The notes under the pieces: model-generated
What the model saw: only the letters and a program-made list of their open reading frames with translations
Database searches by the model: none
What the model was told of the DNA's origin: nothing
Position numbers and translations under genes: made by a program
From: Rhynchopus sp. YZ270_cl-10
Taxonomy: Eukaryota > Euglenozoa > Diplonemea > Diplonemida > Diplonemidae
DNA length: 64,000 bases
Reading direction: 5' to 3'
Assembly (NCBI GenBank): GCA_964035575.1
Contig: OZ037870.1
Location: 992,001-1,056,000, forward strand
In this document: positions 20,448-29,780 of the stretch, piece by piece
How the letters are laid out: each line of letters begins with the position of its first letter
How positions within the stretch are numbered: position 1 is the first letter of the stretch

Positions 20448-22661
20448 TCCCACCAACGCGGGGCCCAGTCGTCGCAGGGTCTTTTTTTTTTCCTTTTCAA
20501 TATTTCTATTCTGTTGTATGAGAACGTAGTAATGATTTTTCCACCGGCTATATTTGCCTTACCTGAGTTAGTTTCATTCCCCCTCTTTTTAAATGTTGTC
20601 AGCATAGTTCAAACGAGTGTGACGCAAGGACGTTGCCGATTCTTTGATAAATGCCTTCTTGAACACAACACAACAACCCCAGCACGCCACACAATATCCT
20701 TCCTCTTTTTATACTCTTTCCTCTTCAAACAATGGTGCACGTCGGAAATAGAAAGCTAACTGTACGTTTCTTTGGTGGCTTTTTTTTTTTTTTTTTTTTT
20801 TTTTTTGAAATATTGGTTTCCAGGATTCCTCTTTCAAGGGTTTCTTTCTAATTATTCTATTCAAAGATGAAGTATAAGTTCATCTTTTCTAAAAAGAAAA
20901 TAAAATAAAAAGGTTTGCTCGCTAGGCAAAGACCCTTGAGAGACGCTCTTTTCTGTTGTTTTTTTTCCTGCTTTTTTTTTGTGCCTTCCGCCCACAGAGG
21001 TGAGATACAACTCCAATCTGTTTTTTTTTTTCAAAAACCTCGATGCACCAAGCGCCACTTAGGGTTAAAGTATTTTTTTTATAATTTTAGGGTAATTATC
21101 ATCTCATAATAACACGGTGGGTGTATGGTTATACCACGAGCGCGCTAAGTGCGATTAGGGGGGTGATAATTATCCACGAATTAGATTTTTTATTGGATGT
21201 AAAGCAAAAAACAACAACAGTTCCAAAATTTCGACTTCTGTTTTCTTTTTTAAAACTCCCCGACAAAAAAAACCCCCCTTTTTTATTTGTTTCCGAAGAA
21301 GAACAAAAAAAAAGGGAATTCAATTCACCCAACGAGAGAAAAATAAACGCCACGCTTCTCCATTCTTCTGTTCTCTTTTGTCGCTTTGCTGGGGTGGGAT
21401 GCACACTTTGTCAGATTTTTATTTTTTCTAAAAAAAAAAGAAATACAAAAACAATAAAATAAAATGGAAAAAAAAATACCCCCTTTTCGAGACCGATGGA
21501 TGGACAGAGAATCTTCCATTCTAAAATGCGGGATTTTTTTTGTTTTTTTTTTTTTTATTGCTGGTAACATTTCCTTTTTTTTTTAATATTCTGACAAAGC
21601 ACGTAGTGTGTAGTCGTGGTACGGTCGTGCGAAAAGCCCGCGTCTTTCCGAAAAAAGCAAATGGATCGACAGCAGTGTTCTTGGCAAAGCATCAAACAAA
21701 AATATGAGAAAAAGAAGAGGAGGGAAAAAATGGCGAACCCCTTGTTGTCTCTGGTTGGGGAACCGTAACTACAAAAAAAGAATAGGCCTTCTCTACAAAG
21801 TGAACGGTCCATGCAATTTAAAGTTACGGTATATTGTAAAAAAAAAAAGCACACAATTAGGGGTCCTGTTCTATTCATTATTTTTTTTTAGTTTTTTATT
21901 TTTATTTTTTTTTTTGTAACAAAATACGCTGTACCCGAGTCAGCTGAAATGAGCGTTTTTATCTTATGATGATACTCCACAGCTGAGAGCATGCGTTTTT
22001 TTTTTTTTTTATATCTTCGTGATCATCACTTTTTTTTTTTTGAGGGATTTGAACGAAGGAAAAGGGAACACAAGGGTGGAAGGGTGGAATGCCCCAGTCA
22101 GCAGACGGGGCAGGAGAACACTCCCCCCCTTTAAGCGTTTTAACCCTCACCTATCTTGGTGATGTTTTTTTAACGAAAAAAAAAAAACAATGTTTGATGG
22201 TTTCGTTCTCAATTATGTTGTCCCCAACCAAGGAGCACAGATCGCATACTATCCTGATATTGTGGCAGAAAAGGAAAAAAAAACGAGAACTTTTATGTGA
22301 TTAGAAAAACCGATAATAAAAAAATCCAACGTTTCAGATTATTTGATAACGCATTTCCTTTTTGACTCATCATCACTTTTGCACCACACAGATTTTTTTT
22401 CGACAACCTGTAGGGGTCTGTGTTCAACGAAAAGAGTACTTTGTCCTTTTTAGCGTTATTTTTTTTTATCAAAGTTATCATTAATCAGTTTGGCGGTTAT
22501 ATAGTTCGGGTTTTCTTCTTTGAGTCGCGTTTTTTTTTCGCCCGTCCCTCCCTTTTTTTTTTTTTTTTTTGTTCGATCTCAAAAACTTTTTCAAAAGCAA
22601 CACCAGAAAGGGAGGATAGGGGGGGCAACAATACTTTTGTATTCTCAGTATCAGAACATTT
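20442..22661. other. Gene-free A/T-rich tract
   Basis: Long T and A homopolymers (one T run of about 27 at 20782) and no frame with convincing protein composition. A short family A-like hairpin, AAAGATGAAGTATAAGTTCATC, lies near 20863. TAATTATCAT and its inverse, TGATAATTA, bracket 21091-21170. Otherwise nothing recognised. Confidence 0.5.
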
Positions 22662-22735
22662 GGGTACATTTAGTGCACCCTGTTATACCTTCTATTTAGT
22701 AGAATAGTTAGTATATGAAACAAGTATTCCCCGTA
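22662..22735 (+). repeat. Family F repeat, copy 1
   Basis: GGGTACATTTAGTGCACCC, TGTTATACCTTCTATTTAG, TAGAATAGTTAGTATATG, AAACAAGTATT. A small TTCTA...TAGAA hairpin lies in the middle. Confidence 0.65.
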
Positions 22736-23424
22736 TCAGATGAAGCACGCAGTAATCCTACTGTGCTCTCAATTTATTGAATGCATATGTTGAAATCCAA
22801 AAGTTTGATGCAGAGACGAAAATGGGGGAAAAGAAATGGAGACATGATTAATTTAATTTTTTTTTTTTTGGTTAGTGTTGTCTCCTCTCTCTCCCTTGAT
22901 CGGTGAGACTCTACTCCCCACCCTCTACCCCGTCTTTATTTTTTTTTTTCTTTAGGATCAAATATACCGTTGACACCAAGGTAATGTCTTCATGGTTCTT
23001 CAACGAACAGATCGTTCTTTCCAGATTATGTCGCAACCTCCCCCCCCACTCCTGTTTTTCTAAAATTACCGTGTAGTCAGCGTCATTCCTACCTCGGTAG
23101 GTTACAGTGGGGGGGAAAAAAAACAAAACAGAACGGCAAACAAAGCGCAAATGCCTGGATTCCTTTTGATATGCACAAAACCCTTCCTCATTCCCTCGTG
23201 TGTTCATTTGATAATAAAACAAAAAATAAATAAATCATCAGATCGAATAAGCTTTCTTTGGTTTGTTATCAAACGGATAGGCGCCTCCCTTCTCTCTTTC
23301 CTTGAGTGTTTTATCAAAATGGAATCTCATGAATAATATAAAATCTGGGGATGTATTTTTTTTCTTTTTCTTGAACGGTTAGTACCCCTGCCCGGTTGCG
23401 AGCGTTTCACTATTTTTTCTTTTC

Positions 23425-23455
<31 letters not shown>

Positions 23456-24229
23456 CGTGAACGCAGAGGTGGTACTCGTGTCCTCGTACCCCTTTTTTTA
23501 AAACAAGAAGGATGCTGGTTTTTTTTTTCCGGCACTTCTTCATCCCACTCCCATCCAAAAGCATCTCCCAATGCTCGCCACTCTCCCCACTCCCACAACC
23601 CCCCTGCTCACACAGTGCAGAGGGAAGGGTAGAGGGATCCCCACCCCTCCGATCTTTTGTCTACATTGCTGGAAAATCAAGTTTCTAAAAAAAAAAGTTT
23701 TTCACATAAAAAATACAGTCTGTAAAGCAAACCTGGCGATTGTTGGTTGCAACAATAAAAAAAATGTAGTGGATAGACTTAGCAGTTTGGCATTATAGTG
23801 CTGGGTTAGCAAGAACAAAAAAACGGGAGAAAAATAAAATAAAATAAAATAAAAATAGTGAGCAAACCCCCCTCAATCAGTCCACTAAATACTTTCAAAA
23901 AAAAAAAAGGAGAGAGAAAAACGGAAGGAAAAAAACGAGAGAATGTTTATAACCAAGAGGGAGGTACTGAATATATGCAGCTGTTACATCTGCGTCTAGT
24001 ACCAAGGGGGGGATGAGGATAATGCTCTCATTTTCTCATTCATGATTATTTTTTAAACCTCTGACCATGATGTTACCCTTGCTTCAAAAAATTTCCCAAA
24101 CCCTGCCCATCCCCCCCCGGTTTTTTTTTGTGTGTTTTCCTCTCCCATTTCTCCATTTCTCCATTTTCTCCCCGTCACCTCTCTAAAGTTGCACAGTTAT
24201 TTTTATTTTTCTCCTTCTTCCAAAAGTTT
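22736..24229. other. Gene-free tract
   Basis: A/T-rich with homopolymers, a (AAAAT)n run at about 23834-23856 and a C/T-rich part near 24110-24180. No named repeat or gene. Confidence 0.5.
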
Positions 24230-24255
24230 GGGTACATTTAGTGCACCCCTATTAT

Positions 24256-25754
24256 CATAGCTGGTAAGCTAATAAAGCCTAATAGGATATTAGCCTAAAT
24301 TATTAGCCTATTTAAGCCTTATAGAATAGGCTAATAAAACTGTAATAGGCTAATATTTTATTAGCCTATTCTAGTCCTTCCCAGCTACCACTGGTGGTAC
24401 AGTGGTAGCTGGCTAAACCCGTTACTGGGGGGGGGGCGAATAAGAGATCAGGGGTGAATAAGAGATCAGGGCCGAATAAGAGATCAGGTTGAGATTTTGG
24501 GGGTATTTTTTTTTTTTTTTTTTTGCATGCGCCAGGGTTTTATCTTGAATTTTTTTTTTGAAATTTTACCCTGTCTACCCGGTCTGGCAAAAAAGTGGTC
24601 AAAATATTTTTTTTGCCTCCGGCGAAAATGTCTTTTTGCTTTTTCCCCCCCAAAAAAAAAATTTTATTTCTGGCTCGTCCGTTCGCCTAATAAGAGATAC
24701 CACATCTCTTATTCGCCCCCCCCCAGTAAACAAATCCGAAAAATTCAAACTTTAAGGCCAACTCCGTTACAGACACAACACAACTTATTTCCTTGCTTTC
24801 CGGCTTATTTATCGCACCACAAAAGGTTTGTGTTTTTCACTGATGAACGTGAGTGAGCGTGCGCTATATCTGTGTATGTGATCGCAAGGAGGACAAAGCC
24901 GATTGCTGCGCGGTGGCACACCATTTCAGGCCAAGACAGCTGCCCACTCCCCCGACGATGCATCGGACCAATGGCGGTGGGTTCCTTGTGGATCAGATGT
25001 TCTTCCGAATGACCTGTTGTTGGTACGCCAGCTCAAGTCTCACCAGTTGGGGAATGTCCACGAGGTCGTCCCATTCGTAGGCCGAGTCGATGCGCCGCGC
25101 CACGTCGCTGATGAGGAGGAGGGTACGTCGGAGTGTGCACAGTCGTCCCCGACAGCAGAACGTCTGTCACAACACACTCCCAAATATGTGGTACAACAGC
25201 TGTGTAGACGCCAGACAGCACAGCATTCTAACGTAAACGGCTCGCGGGATTTGTCCACCCACTTTGGATCCATGCGGCATTGGGGTTCGGTACCTATCAT
25301 AAATTCCATGCCCAGAGCTAGGAAATGTTGCAGAGGCACTCCTCAGTACAGTTCCACCCCCACAACTTTGCACCACTACAGAACTGCCGGAACGACGCAT
25401 GCACTGTTCTTGGGTTTGGCCTACCGCGAAGATGTTGTCGATCCGGGAGGGCAAATTTGGTTTAGCTATCGTGAGTCGACTTCTCCCCAAGATGAGGAGT
25501 TGTGGGATGTAGAGGAGGGCCTTGTGCATCATGTGCTCTTGGTTTCGTGCCGGCCCTCTCTACGTCTAAGATGGCATATAATAGGCTATTAGCCCTATAT
25601 TAGCCTATTATAAGACTCTTATAATAGGCTAATATAGGCTCTTTACAGGCTAATAATTTATTTTCCAAGCTAATATAGGCTAATAAAAGCTAATAAAATC
25701 TGGGATTTTCCCGAAGGCTAATATTAGCCTATTCTTGTTAGCTTACCAGCTATG
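24256..25754. mobile_element. DNA transposon, 6-bp TSD, GGCTAATA subterminal arrays, 1.5 kb
   Basis: The ends are CATAGCTGGTAAGCTAA and its exact inverse (17 bp), with TATTAT duplicated at 24250-24255 and 25755-25760. Both ends are filled with AATAGGCTAATATTAGCC-like palindromic units (about 24265-24375 and 25570-25735). The GC-richer middle (about 24880-25560) has long open frames on both strands. One on the plus strand has 229 codons; minus-strand frames include GMEFMIGTEPQCRMDPKWVD. I recognise no transposase domain in either. A TA-target MITE (24425-24726) is nested inside, so the outer element is older. Confidence 0.85.
24425..24726. mobile_element. TA-target MITE, GAATAAGAGATCAGG family, nested copy
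   Basis: The left end is CTGGGGGGGG, then CGAATAAGAGATCAGG three times in slightly varied form. The right end is CTAATAAGAGAT...ATCTCTTATTCG, a C run and CCAG. TA lies at 24423-24424 and 24727-24728. The copy at 55262-55561 is almost identical outside homopolymers, so movement was recent. Confidence 0.9.
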
Positions 25755-25800
25755 TATTATACCTTCTATTCAGTAGAATAGTTTGTATATGAAACAGTAT

Positions 25801-26434
25801 TTTTCTCCTTTCAAAAAAAATCAAATTTTTTATTGTTTTTTTTTGTTTCTCTCCTTTCTTCAAAGATGCATCCCGCGAGGTCTGTCTTCATCTTTTAAGA
25901 TTTTTTTTTTTGTGGTATTTCACAGCTGAAACTTCTGACAGGTGAAATATTTTTTTCTTCTTTCTCTTTGCCAATCCAAAGCATTTTGGCAGATATATTT
26001 ATCTCTCTCTTTTATCCTTTTTTTTTCTCTCTCTCTCTTTTTTTTCCATCACTCCTTTTTATCAATGTCAAGCTCTCCTAGTTGACAAAAAATCTTCGTG
26101 TATTTTCTCCTCTTTTAAAATTGACAAACTTTGAGTTTTTTTTTTAAACTCTTCGTACTTCAATTTATTTTTTCTTCTCTCTTTTTTATTATGACATCAA
26201 CTGATACGTTGTTCTCAAGCGTAATTTCTCATGTGCGTTCCCTTTGTTCTTTTTCCTTTTCTTTTTCCTCCTTTTTCCTTCTATCAGAAAGCTGACATTT
26301 CGCCCTTGAGTAGGGTCTTCATCTTGATGTTGAAATACTTCACCTTTCTCTACTTTTTTTATTCAAAAAAGAGGAGACAACGCTGGACAAAAAACTCCAT
26401 CTTTCGATTGAAAATAAGTATATTTATCCCCGCT
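25801..26434. other. Gene-free tract
   Basis: Extremely T/C-rich (CTCTCTCTC and TTTTCTTTTTCC runs). Nothing recognised. Confidence 0.5.
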
Positions 26435-27012
26435 TGAGACCATGAATTTCACGCCCCTTCACAAAATCGTGAAGGAGGGGCGTGAATTTATTTTCCGGTA
26501 TTTCACGCTCAAAAAATAAATTCACGCTCAGAAAAAATAAATTCACGGTCGAAAATCGTAGAACTGAACTCTCGAAAATTTTTTTGGAGGCCTTTGGAGG
26601 CCCAATTTTGCAATTAAAGCCAGAAAAGAGGCATTTTGAGCCATTCTAGGGGTCTCAAACGCATTTTTCAGTTAATTTTCTGTAGCACACAAACCAAGGA
26701 TACACACCGTTTTCCCCCCAATTTTCTTCCAAAATCTCAAATGACACCTCAAAAACGTACGAGGGCACCTGTGGAGAGTGAGTCCGACACGAACACAAGT
26801 GACTCATCGTCATCGTCTTCATCGTCTTCCTCATCTTCATCAGAAGTACAGCCGCGTAAGCGCCACAAACCCGCTGCACCAGTTCTGGCTCAAGGCGCTG
26901 TCCAGCGCTAAGAGTTCCACATAAAAAAACTGAATCAAAAATCATCATAAAAAGAACCACCCCACCCTCTTCTCTTTGTACGTGAAAACGGGTTGTGAAA
27001 TTCATGGTCTCA
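26435..27012. mobile_element. TIR element with TTCACG subterminal motifs and a small Ser-rich frame
   Basis: The ends are TGAGACCATGAATTTCAC and its exact inverse (18 bp), but I find no clear target duplication. Behind the left end there is a hairpin (TTTCACGCCCCTTCAC / GTGAAGGAGGGGCGTGAA) and repeated AAATAAATTCACGCTCA units. A plus-strand frame from ATG 26741 to 26911 encodes MTPQKRTRAPVESESD, a run of about 15 Ser, then basic residues. It may be accidental. Confidence 0.6.
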
Positions 27013-27025
27013 TTTGGAGATAAAA

Positions 27026-27195
27026 TAATATATTATCGTGAATTTATACCAGTATTTCACTTACAGGTGGAAACAGCCCTCGGGGAAGCATTTTTCCCCT
27101 CGGGCTTCGCCCTCGGGAAAAAATGCTTCCCCTCGGGCTGTTTCCACCTGTGCGTGAAATACTGGAAAATAAATTCACGATAATAATATATATAA
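27026..27195. mobile_element. Foldback MITE related to the preceding element
   Basis: An almost complete palindrome. The arms run ATTATCGTGAATTTATACC, AGTATTTCAC, CAGGTGGAAACAGCCC, GAAGCATTTTTCCC and back, around a TCGGGCTTCGCCCTCGGG centre. The units TTTATTTTCC and GTATTTCACG also occur in 26470-26560, so both probably belong to one family. Confidence 0.7.
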
Positions 27196-28037
27196 TCATC
27201 GTTTCTCCGACTATGCTCTCCTCTTGTAGATTCTCCATTTTATTTTTGTAAAAGGAACCACTTGTTTAGCTAGTATATCTCCAAAAAAATAAGATTCTTT
27301 TTTAAAGTAACTGCCTCCCCCACCTGATTTACCACCCAGCTAATTATCTGGGATAACCCGTGGTAGGAATATAGTGGGGGAATTTTTTTAAAAAATAACG
27401 TTTATTTGTGTCCGTGTTTTTCTTTTTTTTTTGTTTGTTTGTTGTGCTTGATTTTTTTCTGTTGAGTGCGCTGATTGATTGGAGTGTCACAGTAACAACC
27501 ACTATTTTTGTTTTTTTTAAATAGGTGGCGAAGCACTGTGAGACTTAGGTTCATCTCACAAAAAAACCATTTTTTTTCTTTTCTGTACCCAATTCAAATG
27601 GGTCCAGATGATACAGAACATTATCAGTCCCTGTAGAGAGTTGCAAAAACACTTCAAGAATAGCGATGAGAACGTAATAGGGCGGAATAGTTAGTTACCC
27701 CGCCCTCCCACAACATTCCCCATCCTCCTGAAGAAAACTGCTACCGGGCTGTATTTAAAAATTTTTTCTCTAAAATATGCTTTGTGAGTGCGCAAATTAA
27801 ATCAAAAAAAAAAAAAACTCCCCTCACAAGAGTTATATCACGTACGTCCATCAGGCGACTGCATCTATAACAAAGGCGTTTTAAAATCCCCTTTCCCCTT
27901 GTGTGGCTCTATTTTAAAAGTCATTTTTTTTTTTTTTCAAACGTTTTTGATCTGGGTTTCCCCCCCTCAAAGTGGCGGTGTGTACAACCAGGATACACCT
28001 AGTTTTTTTTTGTTTACGCACACTACTTTGTGAGCGG
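27196..28037 (+). other. Gene-free tract with one family A copy
   Basis: A/T-rich. A family A copy lies at 27524-27560 (AGGTGGCGAAGCACTGTG, AGACTTAGGTTCATCTCAC). No supported gene. Confidence 0.5.
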
Positions 28038-28130
28038 AAAGTGTCACGTCGTTTCTCTCACCTAATTTGTGTGGAAGCGTCAACGCATCAAACAGCGAAG
28101 AGGGGTGAGGGAACGACAAAGTGACACTTT
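28038..28130. repeat. Hairpin repeat
   Basis: AAAGTGTCACGTCGTTTCTC with CTCACC at the left is matched inverted by GGTGAGGGAACGAC with AAAGTGACACTTT at the right. No flanking duplication was seen; perhaps a small foldback element. Confidence 0.55.
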
Positions 28131-28260
28131 TTGTATGGGTTCATTTTCGTAATCTTTTATGATTTTCTGGTGTAAAGAGGTTTGGTCTGCAAAAAATTAC
28201 AGAAAACCTCGACGAGTGGAATTTTTTTGTCACAAAAAAAAAAAAAATTTTTTTTTTTTC

Positions 28261-28335
28261 TCTTCAGTGGTACATTTAGTGCACCCCTATTATACCTTCT
28301 ATTCAGTAGAATGTAAAGTATATGAAATAATTCTC
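28261..28335 (+). repeat. Family F repeat, copy 3 (uninterrupted)
   Basis: GTACATTTAGTGCACCCC, TATTATACCTTCTATTCAG, TAGAATGTAAAGTATATG. It contains a single TATTAT and so documents the empty site for the transposon at 24256. Confidence 0.7.
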
Positions 28336-29442
28336 TTCCTTTTATAGGTGACCAAGCTTAGACATTTCAACAACCTCACTCTTTTCTTGGCTATTATTTA
28401 TTGTGCTTTTTCCCAAACCCCCTATCCCAACCAGAATACAATTTTCAGCACTATCTTTTCCTTCTCAATCCCCCCCCCCCCCCTACAAAAGTACCTTTCG
28501 GTTCAAAAAACGGCAACGTATGTAACGCACATTTATCTCTGCTGTCAAAAAGGGAAGGTGTTCCGTATCCACAAAGTGGGCATATGTGTTGAGTGATATG
28601 TCCTGGTGTCAGCTACATCCTGACACCCAGTTTGTTATCCCAGGTGCCGCAAGGTCGCCCTGTGTCACAGCAAATTTCAGGAACGGAAAAAAAAATTCAT
28701 CCTTTAGACAGTTGTTTGAAGAAACAGTGCTTTGTATTGTTGTTTGCATTTTATTTTTGATTGCGAAAGAATGATGTCGATAGATGATTTGCTTCTCGTT
28801 AAGCAACCCACGACTCAGGGTACCAAGATAACTTTTCTTTCTTTTCTCCCCCCCTCAAACCCCCCCAAAAAAAACTGACTATGGCGAGTGGCAACACTAT
28901 AAAACAAACGTTCCACACGGTCGCTCTTTGAGAATTATGTTGTTGAAATAATGCTATGAAACTAAACTTTGAGAAAACACTATAATGTGGGGGGGGTTTG
29001 GTTCCCTGACCTCTTACCTCCACTAATCAATGCGACGTTCATTTTTTCAAAGTACCTTTTTAAAAGGGGTGTTGTTTGTTAGAGCCTTCAGACCATATTA
29101 CCATTTTATTGATAGATGATCCATACTATACAGTACTTCATCTTCACCATTTCCCCCCTTTTGTGGGAATGAAAAGTAATAACCCATTTAACCCCCCTTT
29201 TGTGTATAGGGCGGTGGGTATACTCTGGCCTCATCGCTCACCAAGCTCTTCACCCGTTTGTTGTTTTGTTTTGTTTTTGTTTTTTTGCGTTCGAAAAAAG
29301 AAATGACTTTTTCCAAATAAAGCAATCAAGGGGGAAAACAAGATCCCACATAACCCACTCTGAGTATTGCAAAAAAAAATCTTTGAAACACAATAATTTT
29401 ATAGTATGGTTAAGAGCAAGATGATGTGTGTTGTTTGGATTA
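28336..29442. other. Gene-free tract
   Basis: A/T- and C-run-rich. A short hairpin GGTGTCAG/CTGACACC lies at 28611-28633. No supported gene or named repeat. Confidence 0.5.
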
Positions 29443-29480
29443 AGGTGGCGAAGCACTGCGAGTCTTGTGTTTTCATCTTT
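29443..29480 (+). repeat. Family A repeat, copy 7
   Basis: AAGGTGGCGAAGCACTGCG, AGTCTTGTGTTTTCATC. Close to the copy at 27524. Confidence 0.5.
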
Positions 29481-29780
29481 CCCAAAAAAATGTTTTTTTT
29501 TTTTTTTTTTTTTGTTTCTCTCTTCATCCGGTTAGGGGAAATCGCCTTCATAAAATTTTCGTTCTTTTTTCGTAGAGTCGAGAATTGGGTGGAGGGGAAA
29601 TACAATTTTGAATCACACCGACACGTTTGCCTCTCTCTGTGGTCCCCTCTACTCTTTCTTCTGTCCTTTCTCTGCCCTACAATGGTACGTGAGCAAGCCA
29701 GATGTGGAGAGAGGAGACTTCACAGCAAAGGCCTGATCCTTAGCATCCAAACCATAGAAAAAAAAATGGAGCTCTTATTA

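Larger units (their letters stand above)
24230..25800 (+). repeat. Family F repeat, copy 2, split by a transposon
   Basis: The left part TACATTTAGTGCACCCC stops at TATTAT (24250-24255). The right part resumes at 25755 with TATTATACCTTCTATTCAG, TAGAATAGTTTGTATATG. The copy at 28261 is uninterrupted, so the insertion point is certain. Confidence 0.8.
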
